The notes under the pieces: generated by a model | Database searches by the model: none | What the model was told of the DNA's origin: nothing | Seen by the model: only the letters and a program-made list of their open reading frames with translations | Source of the DNA: Hoyosella altamirensis | Lineage (GTDB): Bacteria; Actinomycetota; Actinomycetes; Mycobacteriales; Mycobacteriaceae | Reading direction: 5' to 3' | DNA length: 64,000 bases | Assembly (NCBI RefSeq): GCF_014191505.1 | Contig: NZ_JACHWS010000003.1 | Location: 744,001-808,000, forward strand | Made by a program: the position numbers and the translations under genes | Shown: positions 45,482 to 54,286 of the stretch, one piece after another | Position numbering within the stretch: position 1 is the stretch's first letter | Layout: the number at the start of each line of letters is the position of its first letter

Positions 45482-46129
45482 GTGAATGGAGTGCACGACA
45501 AGCTGGTGTGGATTGACTGCGAGATGACTGGCCTTGACCTCAGCAAGGACAAACTCATCGAAATCGCCGCCCTGGTAACAGACGCAGACCTGAATATTCT
45601 CGGCGAAGGCGTAGACGTGGTGATCCACGCTGACGACGCTGACCTCGACGCCATGCAGCCCGTGGTGGCGGAGATGCACCGCCGCTCCGGGCTTACCGAA
45701 GAGGTGCGGAAGTCAGCCGTGACGATCGACGAGGCCCAGGAGCTGGTGCTGGAATATATCCGCAAGCATGTTCCGACGTCGAGCAGCGCCCCTCTCGCTG
45801 GTAACTCGATCGCGACTGACCGTGGTTTCCTCTCTCGCGACATGCCAAAGCTCGACGAGCACTTGCACTATCGAATGATCGACGTCAGCTCAATCAAGGA
45901 ACTGTGCCGGCGCTGGTATCCGCGGATCTATTACGGCCAGCCGGACAAGGGACTCGCGCATCGGGCACTCGCCGATATCCGTGAGTCAATCCGCGAACTT
46001 AAGTTCTATCGTCGCACCGCTTTCGTGGCGGCTCCCGGTCCGTCGACGACCGATATTGCGCAGGTCGCAAAGGAACTTATGGAAGAACCCGACGGTCCTG
46101 CAGAGGCCGATTCGGCAAAACGCACCTAA
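45482..46129 (+). CDS. orn: Oligoribonuclease (DEDDh exonuclease)
   Basis: A 215-residue nuclease that degrades 2-5 base RNA fragments and linear di-nucleotides. The DEDDh residues are visible in [26 protein letters not shown] and HRALADI, with [17 protein letters not shown] between. Nearly colinear with mycobacterial Orn. Start codon is uncertain: GTG 45482 gives the usual length, ATG 45470 and GTG 45491 are alternatives without good ribosome sites. tRNA-His lies just downstream as in M. tuberculosis. Confidence 0.93.
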   Translation: MNGVHDKLVWIDCEMTGLDLSKDKLIEIAALVTDADLNILGEGVDVVIHADDADLDAMQPVVAEMHRRSGLTEEVRKSAVTIDEAQELVLEYIRKHVPTSSSAPLAGNSIATDRGFLSRDMPKLDEHLHYRMIDVSSIKELCRRWYPRIYYGQPDKGLAHRALADIRESIRELKFYRRTAFVAAPGPSTTDIAQVAKELMEEPDGPAEADSAKRT

Positions 46130-46193
46130 ACGCGCTAGTATCGGGACGCTCGCTGCGAATGAGTCGTCGAGGCTTATGTGTTGTGCGAGCATG

Positions 46194-46266
46194 GTGGGCG
46201 TAGCTCAGCTGGTAGAGCACTGGGTTGTGATCCCAGATGTCGCGGGTTCGAGCCCCGTCGCTCACC
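46194..46266 (+). tRNA. tRNA-His (anticodon GTG)
   Basis: Cloverleaf with acceptor GTGGGCG/CGCTCAC, anticodon stem CTGGG/CCCAG and loop TTGTGAT with GTG at 46227-46229. G at 46193 can pair with discriminator C (46266), the G-1:C73 pair diagnostic of tRNA-His. No encoded CCA. Confidence 0.95.
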
Positions 46267-46272
46267 CAAACG

Positions 46273-46325
46273 AACGAGGTTCGAACCTCAGCCAGGGGAA
46301 ACCCTTGGCGGGTTCGGGCCTCGTT
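46273..46325 (+). terminator. Long hairpin after tRNA-His
   Basis: AACGAGG (46273-46279) pairs with CCTCGTT (46319-46325), CGAACC (46282-46287) with GGTTCG (46311-46316), and an inner CCAGGG/CCCTTGG closes with a GAAA loop. A short T-rich run follows. Probable terminator of orn/tRNA-His. Confidence 0.75.
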
Positions 46326-46417
46326 TCTCGTTCGGCGGTTGAAGTCAGCGCAGTGCTAACAAACCCGGGTTCTATTGCGGACGGAAACTGTCCGCATCCC
46401 CGCATACAGTCGAAGTT

Positions 46418-46858
46418 GTGACGGACACGAGAACAGCGCGGACGGTCGCACGGAAGATGGGCATAAAAGGTGGGTCGCGCGCGCACTTAGCGGGCGCCCC
46501 GGATTCAGTTGTGGCCGCGATGTGCCTGCCTGCACTTGACCTGTGTGACGAGCTGACAAGCGAGTTCGACTATCTTCACCTGTTCGTCACCCGTCAGCAT
46601 CAGATGCGAGCGCAGTTCCCAGTCATGCGTGACCGACTCCGGGCCGGCGGCATGCTGTGGGTCTCGTGGCCCAAACGCGGGCGGCTAGGCACGGACCTGA
46701 CCATGAAGTCCGTGATCGCGATCGGGTACGACCTGGGCATGGTGGAGAGCACCTGCCTGCGCATCGATGAAGTGTGGGCGGGACTGAAGTTCACTCACCC
46801 CAAGCCTGGCAAGGTCTATGCCAATAGCTACGGCACACTCCCAGCCCACTACGCCTGA
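46418..46858 (+). CDS. DUF3052-like conserved protein
   Basis: A 146-residue soluble protein with a GTG start. The pattern ARKMGIKGGSRAHLAGAP ... FDYLHLFVTRQHQMRAQFPVMRDRLRAGGMLWVSWPKRGRLGTDLTM resembles DUF3052 proteins, which look like degenerate Rossmann folds. It ends ten bases before the convergent transpeptidase gene. Function unknown. Confidence 0.75.
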   Translation: MTDTRTARTVARKMGIKGGSRAHLAGAPDSVVAAMCLPALDLCDELTSEFDYLHLFVTRQHQMRAQFPVMRDRLRAGGMLWVSWPKRGRLGTDLTMKSVIAIGYDLGMVESTCLRIDEVWAGLKFTHPKPGKVYANSYGTLPAHYA

Positions 46859-46868
46859 CGCTGTTACC

Positions 46869-48062
46869 TCAGGCGTTTCCGGCTTTCCAGGTCGACCACG
46901 GGATGTTCCAGTCGCCAAGCCCGTCAAATCCGGAGAGCGTGCCCCCAACGGTGTTGCGAACGACAACGAGGTCGCCGGGTTTGGTGTTGTAGTAGAACCA
47001 CTGCGCGTTCGCAGGACTGACGTTAAGACAGCCGGCACTCACGTTGCGGTAGCCCTGATCCCCCAGTGACCACGGCGCCGAGTGCACGTAGATGCCGCTG
47101 TACGACATCTGCGTGGCCCATTCAACTCGCGTGCGGTACCCGTTCGCTGAACTCACCGGCACGCCGTATGTCGATGAGTCCATGATCATCGACTGCTGGC
47201 GGTCCCCGATGATGTAGGTGCCGTTGGGGGTGGGCGTCGAACTCTTGCCGAACGACGTGGGCATAGTCCGGACCACAGTGCCGTTCACCTGAATAGAGAT
47301 GGTCTTCGAATAGTCATCCGCGATCGCGATCACCGAGTCGCCGATGGTGAAGGTCGTGCTCTTGTTCGCCTCACCGTAAAGACCGTCACCGAGGTCATAG
47401 CCGTACACGTCGACGTCGACCGTGACAGTCGTGCCGGGCACCCAGTAGTTTTCTGGACGCCAGCGGACCTCAGTGTTATTCACCCAGTAGAAAGCGCCCT
47501 CTACCGGTGGGTCAGTCGTGATGGTAATGCGATCCTCAGCAGCCTTCCGATTCGGGATGGACTCGTCGAACTGCACACGGACCGGCTGACCGATCCCGAC
47601 GACAGCGCCCTCCCACGGCATCGCGAAAGGCATCGTGAGGTTGTTCGGTTGCAGCGTCGTGAACTGGCTCGAGGTTGTTGTCGTGCCGCCCCGCCCCTGC
47701 GCTTCTGCGTCAAGGGTATACACGCGGCCGTAACCCAGAACCTCGGTGGTGTTAAAAGACTTTCCGTCCTCGGCGATCTCACCTTCGACAACTTTTCCGT
47801 CGAGGTTCGTCAGTGTCGCGTTGACGAGAGACCCTTCGGACACCGCGAGCGTAAATGGCTCGAGCGGGTCGATGCCGACTGCCCCATCGGGCTGTGACTT
47901 GCTGATCACAGGCTTCGGCAATTCAGCTTTCTCGCTGACAGGGGTTGCACTGTTACCAGAAGGGACCGTGCATGCGGCAGAAAGAAATAGAGCACTGGCG
48001 GCGAGGACCGCGGCACCCACTGCTCTTTTACGTCGATCTGGACTACCCATCAGGGTTTTCAT
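46869..48062 (-). CDS. ldtB: L,D-transpeptidase lipoprotein, LdtB (LdtMt2) type
   Basis: A 397-residue lipoprotein: signal with lipobox LSAAC near residue 30, two Ig-like domains (about 50-145 and 150-250; KPVISKSQPDGAVGIDPLEPFTLAV, WRPENYWVPGTTVTVDVDVYGY), a YkuD catalytic domain (255-380) with IYVHSAPWSLGDQGYRNVSAGCLN holding the catalytic His and Cys (near 343), and the aromatic C-terminal subdomain. It makes 3-3 peptidoglycan crosslinks. Same layout and position as M. tuberculosis Rv2518c. ATG at 48062 with GTGGGA upstream; the 37-residue extension lacks a signal. Confidence 0.92.
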   Translation of the reverse strand: MKTLMGSPDRRKRAVGAAVLAASALFLSAACTVPSGNSATPVSEKAELPKPVISKSQPDGAVGIDPLEPFTLAVSEGSLVNATLTNLDGKVVEGEIAEDGKSFNTTEVLGYGRVYTLDAEAQGRGGTTTTSSQFTTLQPNNLTMPFAMPWEGAVVGIGQPVRVQFDESIPNRKAAEDRITITTDPPVEGAFYWVNNTEVRWRPENYWVPGTTVTVDVDVYGYDLGDGLYGEANKSTTFTIGDSVIAIADDYSKTISIQVNGTVVRTMPTSFGKSSTPTPNGTYIIGDRQQSMIMDSSTYGVPVSSANGYRTRVEWATQMSYSGIYVHSAPWSLGDQGYRNVSAGCLNVSPANAQWFYYNTKPGDLVVVRNTVGGTLSGFDGLGDWNIPWSTWKAGNA

Positions 48063-48297
48063 GCATCCCACCACACTCGTCTTATCGTGCTTGTCGCCAT
48101 ACGCGTTGTAGCTTTCGTCCACTCGATACCCGCTTGTTACGCATTTCAGGCAATCAGGACGCGCTGTCCGCACTTGGCGGAACCTATCGATGAGTATGCA
48201 TGAGTGACGCTAGCCCCGGATAGAGGATCGTGACCTACCCAACTGCACTATCGTCTGTTTGAACGACTCGGGTGCACGCTCGAGCTGACCAGCCGAT

Positions 48298-48326
48298 TTC
48301 CACTCTGCGCTCTAACCTGTTACTGT
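48298..48326 (+). promoter_or_regulatory. Likely tRNA-Lys promoter
   Basis: TTCCAC (48298-48303) and TACTGT (48321-48326) are 17 bp apart, giving a start about 18 bp before tRNA-Lys. The remaining 235 bases back to ldtB show no gene and presumably hold its promoter. Confidence 0.4.
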
Positions 48327-48350
48327 TTCACACCGCAGCACGCAGTGCAG

Positions 48351-48423
<73 letters not shown>

Positions 48424-48429
48424 CCTCCA

Positions 48430-48460
48430 AGCCCCAGGCCCATCGGACCTGGGGCTTTTT
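48430..48460 (+). terminator. Rho-independent terminator after tRNA-Lys
   Basis: AGCCCCAGG (48430-48438) pairs with CCTGGGGCT (48448-48456), followed directly by a run of T. Confidence 0.92.
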
Positions 48461-48502
48461 GCTTCCGTTGCGCCTCCCTGAGACTCGATCCCGTAAGTAT
48501 TC

Positions 48503-48534
48503 ACGCGCCACGCGCGGCATTCGCTACTGGATCG
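48503..48534 (+). repeat. Direct repeat, left copy
   Basis: A 32-bp sequence beginning ACGCGCCACGCGCGGCATTC and ending CTGGATCG, repeated after the DUF559 gene at 49471-49502 with 29 of 32 bases identical and in the same orientation. Confidence 0.8.
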
Positions 48535-48579
48535 TTCGAACGAGGGAACCGATTCTCCCGCGGCGCGTCTAACCGCTCT

Positions 48580-49464
48580 ATGGACTTGCAGCGCGTTCAG
48601 GCGATCATGGCGCATCAAGACGGGGTTATTCGAATCAGCCAGGCCCTCGGGGCTGGTATGTCGCGCGACCAGATTCATCGGCGGGTTGAGTCCGGGGAAT
48701 GGGTGCGACTACACCAGGGCGTCTACCTGCACGGTGGTCGTTCACCTAACGCCGCGGCGTGGCTGCGGGCGGCAGTTTATTCCGCGGGACCGTCCGCGGT
48801 TGCGCGCAGTCTCAGCGCCGCGTGGTGGCACGGATTGCTTACACATCCGCCTCGACAACATTTCGTGGCAATCCCTGCGGCCCGTCGGGTGCGCCACATG
48901 CCGCACAGGCACGTACGTCACCGCAATCTGCTCAACCTCGATACCACGACCGTTAGGAGCCTTCGTGTGACGTGCATTCCACTAACGATTCTCGAGGCCG
49001 CTGTCGACCACCCGGAAGGGTCAATGTTCATGGACAGGGCTCTCCAGAAGCATGCGTCGCTGCACAACCTGTGGTCAGTCCACGAGCGCAATCCCGGCCG
49101 GGCGGGCGCGAAAGCTGCCGAGACCCTTCTCCGCGCAGCCGGTGAGGGCGGAGCTTCGGAAGCCGAACGAATGCTCACCAGACTGCTGCGGCGCTCCGGA
49201 ATATCTGGGTGGAAAGCGCACGTCCACGCACTCGGCTACGAAATCGATGTCGCCTTTCCGCTTCAACGAGTCGCAATCGAGGTGGACGGGTGGGCATGGC
49301 ATCGTGACGCCAAACGATTTAAACGCGACATGGACCGGCAGAACGCACTGGTGAATGCAGGCTGGCACGTCTTGCGTTTCACCTGGCATCACCTGATGCA
49401 TGAGCCGGACCGCGTCGTGAAGGAGATTACCGCGGCCTTAGCGAATCGCCCCACGATTTGGTAA
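48580..49464 (+). CDS. AbiEi/DUF559 protein (winged-helix plus Vsr-like nuclease fold)
   Basis: A 294-residue protein. Residues 1-55 are an AbiEi-antitoxin-type winged helix (AHQDGVIRISQALGAGMSRDQIHRRVESGEWVRLHQGVYLHGG); the middle is the AbiEi C-terminal-like region; residues 195-285 form a DUF559/PD-(D/E)xK-like domain (YEIDVAFPLQRVAIEVDGWAWHRDAKRFKRDMDRQNALVNAGWHVLRFTWHHLM), with Asp-x(n)-Glu-x-Asp as in Vsr-type nucleases. Numerous in actinobacteria, often as singletons; no toxin gene is adjacent. It is bracketed by direct repeats next to tRNA-Lys, which suggests insertion as a unit. Confidence 0.85.
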   Translation: MDLQRVQAIMAHQDGVIRISQALGAGMSRDQIHRRVESGEWVRLHQGVYLHGGRSPNAAAWLRAAVYSAGPSAVARSLSAAWWHGLLTHPPRQHFVAIPAARRVRHMPHRHVRHRNLLNLDTTTVRSLRVTCIPLTILEAAVDHPEGSMFMDRALQKHASLHNLWSVHERNPGRAGAKAAETLLRAAGEGGASEAERMLTRLLRRSGISGWKAHVHALGYEIDVAFPLQRVAIEVDGWAWHRDAKRFKRDMDRQNALVNAGWHVLRFTWHHLMHEPDRVVKEITAALANRPTIW

Positions 49465-49470
49465 ACCCTG

Positions 49471-49502
49471 ACGCGCTACGCGCGGCATTTGCTACCGGAT
49501 CG
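49471..49502 (+). repeat. Direct repeat, right copy
   Basis: Begins ACGCGCTACGCGCGGCATTT and ends CCGGATCG; three mismatches to the left copy at 48503-48534. It starts six bases after the DUF559 stop codon. Confidence 0.8.
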
Positions 49503-49530
49503 CGCTAGGCAGTGAACCGCTTGATTGCGC

Positions 49531-50625
49531 TCAGCCCCTCAGCCGCGCCCCCGTGAGCGAGTCGAAGAACAGCACTTCCCGGGAAGCCGTCCGGACACGC
49601 AGGGTCTCGCCCACCGCGACCGGGACCCGCGCACCGAGACGCACGACAATCTGACCTGTTTTGGTTGTCCACCTGTCCCCGTTGACAGCAACCCCGTAAG
49701 CGAATCCCTCCGAGCCGAGTTCTTCGTGCAGCGTTACCCGCATAGCGATCGATTCCTCTTCGGTGACGAGTTCTAATGCCTCTGGACGGATGCCCACCAT
49801 CACCGCGTCGAAACTCAGCTGGGTACGCACGGCGCGCGGGATCGCCAAGCGCAGGCCGCCCAGCTCCGCCTCCCCTCCCACCACGGGGACGGTTATAAGG
49901 TTCATCGCGGGCGAACCGATGAACTCCGCGACAAACGCGTTGCCGGGGTCGTCGTAGAGTGCCCGCGGTGTGTCTGCCTGCTGGAGTTTCCCCCCGTTCA
50001 GAACTGCCACCCGGTCACCCATCGTCATAGCCTCGACCTGGTCGTGCGTGACGTACATCGTGGTGACCCCGAGACGGCGTTGCAGCGCCGCTATCTGCGA
50101 CCGCGTGCTCACCCGCAGTTTCGCGTCCAGGTTCGAGAGCGGCTCATCCATGCAGAACACTTTTGGGTGGCGCACTATCGCCCGCCCCATTGCGACGCGC
50201 TGCCGCTGTCCGCCCGAAAGCCGTGCGGGCTTTCGGTGGAGCAATTGCTCGAGGTCGAGCATTCTCGCCGCCTCAGCCACCTTCGCCTTTCGCTCTGACT
50301 TCGGCACACCGGCATTGCGCAGGGCGAACCCCATATTCTCGGCGACGGTCATGTTCGGATACAGCGCATAGTTCTGGAACACCATCGCCACATCCCGCTT
50401 GGTGGGCGGCAGGTCCGTCACGTCCTTATCCCCGATGTAAATGTGGCCTTGCTCAACAGATTCCAGACCTGCGAGCATGCGCAGCGTCGTTGACTTGCCA
50501 CATCCTGATGGCCCCACCAGTACCAGGAACTCGCCGTCCGCAATGTCGAGGTTCAGGGTGTCCACAGCAACTGCGTCGCTGCCCTGGTAGCGGTGGGTGA
50601 CGTCGTCGAGGTGAATACCCGCCAC
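49531..50625 (-). CDS. ugpC: ABC transporter ATPase, UgpC/MalK type
   Basis: A 364-residue ATPase: Walker A GPSGCGKST near residue 38, signature LSGGQRQRVAMGRA near 135, Walker B VFCMDEPLSNLDAKLR, switch His in THDQVEAMT, and a C-terminal TOBE/regulatory domain from 240. It powers uptake of the ligand bound by UgpB. Last gene of ugpAEBC, the same order as M. tuberculosis. Confidence 0.93.
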   Translation of the reverse strand: MAGIHLDDVTHRYQGSDAVAVDTLNLDIADGEFLVLVGPSGCGKSTTLRMLAGLESVEQGHIYIGDKDVTDLPPTKRDVAMVFQNYALYPNMTVAENMGFALRNAGVPKSERKAKVAEAARMLDLEQLLHRKPARLSGGQRQRVAMGRAIVRHPKVFCMDEPLSNLDAKLRVSTRSQIAALQRRLGVTTMYVTHDQVEAMTMGDRVAVLNGGKLQQADTPRALYDDPGNAFVAEFIGSPAMNLITVPVVGGEAELGGLRLAIPRAVRTQLSFDAVMVGIRPEALELVTEEESIAMRVTLHEELGSEGFAYGVAVNGDRWTTKTGQIVVRLGARVPVAVGETLRVRTASREVLFFDSLTGARLRG

Positions 50626-50651
50626 AGCGGGGCTCCTTCCGTAGCGGGAGA

Positions 50652-51971
50652 TCAGCCTGGCAGGTTCGGCGTGATCTGGCGGTCGATGATCCGCTGGATT
50701 TGTTCCTGCACATCGGCGAATGTCGACTCAACTTCGTTGTTTTGCAGTGCGATCCGCTCGAACCCGGTACCGAGGATCTGATCGGCACCCGGGACGAAGA
50801 CTCGCGCATTGTCTTGGGGACCCGTGAACTGAAGCTGATCGACTGCGGTACGCGCGTTGGGGTTGTCATTGAGGTACTGGGCGAACTCATCGGATTCGAC
50901 GGCAGTCTTCCGCACTGGCATGTAGCCGACGTTCTGCGAGAAGTAGGCGGTGTTTTCCGCATTGGTGATGAACTCTATGAACTTCAGCGCGTTCTCTTTC
51001 CGCTGATCGGGGATTCCCGAAGGGATTGCAAGTCCGGCGCCGCCAGTCGGGCAGCCTGGCTGATCCGTGCGTGGCAGGAACGCAGTACCCACCTCGAAAT
51101 TGGTTGCAGTGGCAGTGATTCCACTCAGACTTCCGGTAGACGCGATAGTCGAGCCGCAGAGACCTGCAGCGAAATCGGTCGCGATGTCCGGCGAGACGTT
51201 CGCGTAGCGTGCGGTATGGATCTGGTCCCTAAGCCAGTTGCCTGCTTCGATCGTTCGCTCGTCGGTAAGTTTCAAATCCCACTCGTTCGAGTACGCCCCA
51301 CCGAAAGTCCAGTTCGGTCCTTGGAACGTCCAGGCGAGATAGTCGATGGCGTTGCCCCAGGAATGCGCGAACTTCCCGTTCCCGATAGCCTGCTGCAGTT
51401 CAGGCGCCCACTCTCCGAATTCTTGCCAACTCTCCGGGCCGCGATCGGGCAGGCCAGCCAGTCGCCACAGGTCCTTGTTGTAGTAAAAGAGCGGGGTCGA
51501 GCGGGCGTACGGCAGTGCGAAGTGGCTGCCGCCAAAGAGGTAGTCAGCAAGTAGAGCATCGACGTAATCATCGGGCTCGACACCCGCCGATGAGAAGTGC
51601 GCATCGAGTGGTTCGATTGTCTTGTTGAGCGCGTAGTTGAACCACCACACGTCAGAGAGGACCACGACGTCCGGTTGTTCGCCGCCAGCCAATGAAGCGT
51701 TGAACTTCTGGGCAACTTCCTCATAGTTCTTGCCTGCGCTGATCAACTGCACGGAGATGTCGTTTTCGGCTTCGAACCGGCGGATCAGTTCCAGTTCCAC
51801 GTCACGTGATGTGCCGGGATGGTTCGACCAGAAGGTGATTCGGCTGCCAGCGCCGCCTGCGTTCCCGCCGCCGTTGCCTCCACTGCCCGCACCTGCGCAG
51901 GCTGTCAGCGCGGCAGTTGCCGCCGCAGTGCCCGCGAGGCCCAGGAAATGACGCCGATTGAAACCCGCCAT
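50652..51971 (-). CDS. ugpB: Ugp substrate-binding lipoprotein
   Basis: A 439-residue binding protein with a Tat-like lipoprotein signal: NRRHFLGLAGTAAATAALTAC (lipid Cys near 25), then a Gly-rich linker and a family-1 fold (ITFWSNHPG, QPDVVVLSDVWWFNYAL, ALPYARSTPLFYYNKDLW, FTGPQDNARVFVPGADQI). These segments are close to M. tuberculosis UgpB, which binds glycerophosphocholine. Thus import of glycerophosphodiesters is likely, sugars being the alternative. AGAGAGGG precedes the ATG. Confidence 0.9.
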   Translation of the reverse strand: MAGFNRRHFLGLAGTAAATAALTACAGAGSGGNGGGNAGGAGSRITFWSNHPGTSRDVELELIRRFEAENDISVQLISAGKNYEEVAQKFNASLAGGEQPDVVVLSDVWWFNYALNKTIEPLDAHFSSAGVEPDDYVDALLADYLFGGSHFALPYARSTPLFYYNKDLWRLAGLPDRGPESWQEFGEWAPELQQAIGNGKFAHSWGNAIDYLAWTFQGPNWTFGGAYSNEWDLKLTDERTIEAGNWLRDQIHTARYANVSPDIATDFAAGLCGSTIASTGSLSGITATATNFEVGTAFLPRTDQPGCPTGGAGLAIPSGIPDQRKENALKFIEFITNAENTAYFSQNVGYMPVRKTAVESDEFAQYLNDNPNARTAVDQLQFTGPQDNARVFVPGADQILGTGFERIALQNNEVESTFADVQEQIQRIIDRQITPNLPG

Positions 51972-51995
51972 GGGATGTTGCCCTCTCTGTTGTGG

Positions 51996-52901
51996 TCAGC
52001 CTTTGACAGCGCCTGAGGTCAGGCCCTTGATCATGTGTCGTTGAAGGATAAGGAAGACGATCAGGATGGGAAGCATCGTCAGAATCGTGCCAGCCATGAC
52101 TGGCCCCCAGTTCGTGAGGCCCTCGTTGTTCTGCAGCAGGGTCAAACCTACGGGCAGCGGCGCGACGCGGTGATCGTCAGACATCAGAAATGGCCACAAG
52201 TATTCGTTCCACTCATTGACGAGCACGATGATCGCGAACGCAACCATAGTGGGGCCTGAGATTGGGAGCACCACGCGCCACAGCAGCGTGAAGTGACCTG
52301 CGCCGTCCATCCGCGCCGCCTCGATGATCTCAGACGGTATGGACAGGAAGTGGTTCCGCATCAGGAACGTGCCGAATGCGACTCCGGCGAGAGGGAGGAT
52401 GATGCCCTGGAAGGTATTGCGCCAGCCCCAGTCCGCGATCAGCGCGTAGTTGGAGATCACGGTGATCTGATTCGGAACCATCAGGGCAGCGATCACGGTG
52501 AGGAAAACGAAGGACTTCCCCGGGAAACGTAGAAAAACCAGCGCATACGCGGTGAGGATTCCCAGCACGAACTTGATGACCGCCAGTGACGCCGTAATGA
52601 TCAGCGAATTGCGCAGGAACGTCGTGAAGGGCACGAGGCCGGTCGCGTCCGCATAGTTCTGCGGATGGAACACGGAAGGCCACCAGGTGACCGGCTGAAC
52701 ATAGACGTCAGCACGGTCCTTGAATGACGTGACGAGAATCCAGTACAAAGGCAAAGCGATGAAGAGAAGCGCTAGCACCATCGCCGCGTAACCCCAAGCG
52801 CGCCGGAGGATCAGGGGCCGACGCGGCGTGGACGTGGCACGAGCCAGCGTCCGTTGCGGGGCTCTCGTCGGTGCTTCGACGGTGGCAATAGCCGGTTTCA
52901 C
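51996..52901 (-). CDS. ugpE: Ugp permease, UgpE type
   Basis: A 301-residue permease with six helices and the EAA loop EIIEAARMDGAGHFTLLWRVVLPISGPTMVAFAI near 195. The N-terminus is a short Ala/Arg-rich cytoplasmic stretch. Its start overlaps the ugpA stop by four bases (ATGA). Confidence 0.92.
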   Translation of the reverse strand: MKPAIATVEAPTRAPQRTLARATSTPRRPLILRRAWGYAAMVLALLFIALPLYWILVTSFKDRADVYVQPVTWWPSVFHPQNYADATGLVPFTTFLRNSLIITASLAVIKFVLGILTAYALVFLRFPGKSFVFLTVIAALMVPNQITVISNYALIADWGWRNTFQGIILPLAGVAFGTFLMRNHFLSIPSEIIEAARMDGAGHFTLLWRVVLPISGPTMVAFAIIVLVNEWNEYLWPFLMSDDHRVAPLPVGLTLLQNNEGLTNWGPVMAGTILTMLPILIVFLILQRHMIKGLTSGAVKG

Positions 52902-53830
52902 TGGTCACGTCCCCTATCCATCAGGCGAACCTGCACGACGGTCAGGATCAAGAGCGCGACGAACATCAGAGTGGCAACAGTTGCGCCGTATCCGGCGCGG
53001 AAGTTGAGAAACGACTCTTGATACACCTGGTAGACCATGGTGGTTGTGCCGGTGCCGAGCGGGCCGCCCCGTGTCATCACGTGAATGATGTCGAAAACCT
53101 GCACGGATGACAGCAGCACAGTGATCGACAGGAAATACGTGGTGGGCCGCAGCTGCGGCATGAGTACCCGCCAGAAAGTGGTCCAGCGCCGTGCCCCATC
53201 GATCTGCGCCGCTTCCATGAGGTCTTTGCGTACCCCTTGCAGCGCGGCCAGGTAAATGACGAAGCTGTACCCGAGGTTCTTCCAGATGAACGTCACGGTC
53301 ACCATGAACAGCGCCCAGTTCGGGCTCTGGTAGAAGTCCGGGACTGTGACGCTCACGCGGCGCAGTACATCCTGGATAAGACCAAAATTCGGGTCGAAGA
53401 CGAACTGGAACGCGACGCCGACCGCAGCGCCGGAGATCACGAACGGCGCGAAGATCGCGGACCGAACCAGGTTGCGCCCTTTTAGTTGCTGATCCAGCAG
53501 TAGCGCGAGCCCCAGGCCCAACACCATTGACCCGATCACGGTGAACGCGGTGAAAATCACCGTGTTGCGCACAACCTCCCACGAGTCCGGTCTGCCAAAC
53601 CACTCGATGTAGTTTTCTAGCCCGATGAACGTCGCGACCGGAGCCGCGAGGTTCCAGTCGAAGAACGAGAGGCGGATGTTGTCGACGAGCGGACGGTATG
53701 TGAAGAACGCGAGCAGGATCAGGTTCGGGCCGGCGAGCGCCACGAACAGCGCATAGTCCCGCCACGGCCGTCCCCAGAACCCGCGCCTGCCTGTTTCGGG
53801 CAGCACTCGCTCCGTCGTCGTCGAAGTCAC
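52898..53830 (-). CDS. ugpA: Ugp permease, UgpA type
   Basis: A 310-residue permease with six helices and the EAA loop KDLMEAAQIDGARRWTTFWRVLMPQLRPTTYF near 208. First gene of ugpAEBC. The promoter should lie in the 50 bp before the small gene at 53880 or further upstream, so the small gene could be cotranscribed. Confidence 0.92.
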   Translation of the reverse strand: MTSTTTERVLPETGRRGFWGRPWRDYALFVALAGPNLILLAFFTYRPLVDNIRLSFFDWNLAAPVATFIGLENYIEWFGRPDSWEVVRNTVIFTAFTVIGSMVLGLGLALLLDQQLKGRNLVRSAIFAPFVISGAAVGVAFQFVFDPNFGLIQDVLRRVSVTVPDFYQSPNWALFMVTVTFIWKNLGYSFVIYLAALQGVRKDLMEAAQIDGARRWTTFWRVLMPQLRPTTYFLSITVLLSSVQVFDIIHVMTRGGPLGTGTTTMVYQVYQESFLNFRAGYGATVATLMFVALLILTVVQVRLMDRGRDQ

Positions 53831-53879
53831 CCCGGGAGCGTGCCCGGGCTAGTTCAACGGGAGGTTACACCGAGCTTGA

Positions 53880-54035
53880 TCAGGCATGTCGCGCAGCGAA
53901 CAATTGGCGCGTAACCGGATTCGGCTCCGGCACCCAATGTTCGTTCGCTGTTCGGTGCAGAAGGAAGCAGCTGGTGGACACTGCGGTCACAGCGAATGCG
54001 ACGACTCCTGACCCTATGGTGATTAGGCGATCCAT
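53880..54035 (-). CDS. Small single-pass membrane protein (51 residues)
   Basis: An ATG at 54035 with AAGGAG eight bases upstream opens a 51-residue frame: MDRLITIGSGVVAFAVTAVST is a membrane helix or signal-like segment, followed by SCFLLHRTANEHWVPEPNPVTRQLF. The strong ribosome site is the main support. It lies 49 bp before ugpA on the same strand and may head that transcript. Function unknown. Confidence 0.5.
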   Translation of the reverse strand: MDRLITIGSGVVAFAVTAVSTSCFLLHRTANEHWVPEPNPVTRQLFAARHA

Positions 54036-54152
54036 GACACCGCTCCTTCCGGCAAGCCACAATGATTGCCCGAGTGAAGCGCTGTCCCAGTTGCCCGAGT
54101 CAGCCCACCGACTGCTTCCCTCTACGCGATGTGTATCGGCGCTAGGTTCACA

Positions 54153-54163
54153 GGTGTTACACC
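54153..54163. promoter_or_regulatory. Short palindrome upstream of the small gene
   Basis: GGTGTTACACC is an 11-base palindrome with a central T, about 118 bp before the small gene. It may be an operator; nothing else supports it. Confidence 0.3.
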
Positions 54164-54210
54164 GGTCACAGATCGGACAGAAGCCACCCCGCATAGCGGA
54201 TTCATGCACG

Positions 54211-54252
54211 TACAGGCTGTACAGAATCACGATGGACTCTGTACAGCCTGTA
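54211..54252. repeat. Perfect 15-bp inverted repeat
   Basis: TACAGGCTGTACAGA (54211-54225) and TCTGTACAGCCTGTA (54238-54252) with a 12-base loop. Each arm holds the 8-bp palindrome CTGTACAG, so the element contains two operator-like sites 27 bp apart as well as a strong hairpin. It lies 34 bp after the stop of the ferredoxin oxidoreductase gene, and upstream of the small gene/ugp operon. Confidence 0.85.
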
Positions 54253-54286
54253 ACTGGCGACCGGAAAGTATCCGGAGGCCGAACCC

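Noticed and set aside
48311-48324. KstR-like TCTAACCTGTTACT before tRNA-Lys
   Set aside because: The last base breaks the motif, and the bases overlap the likely tRNA promoter.
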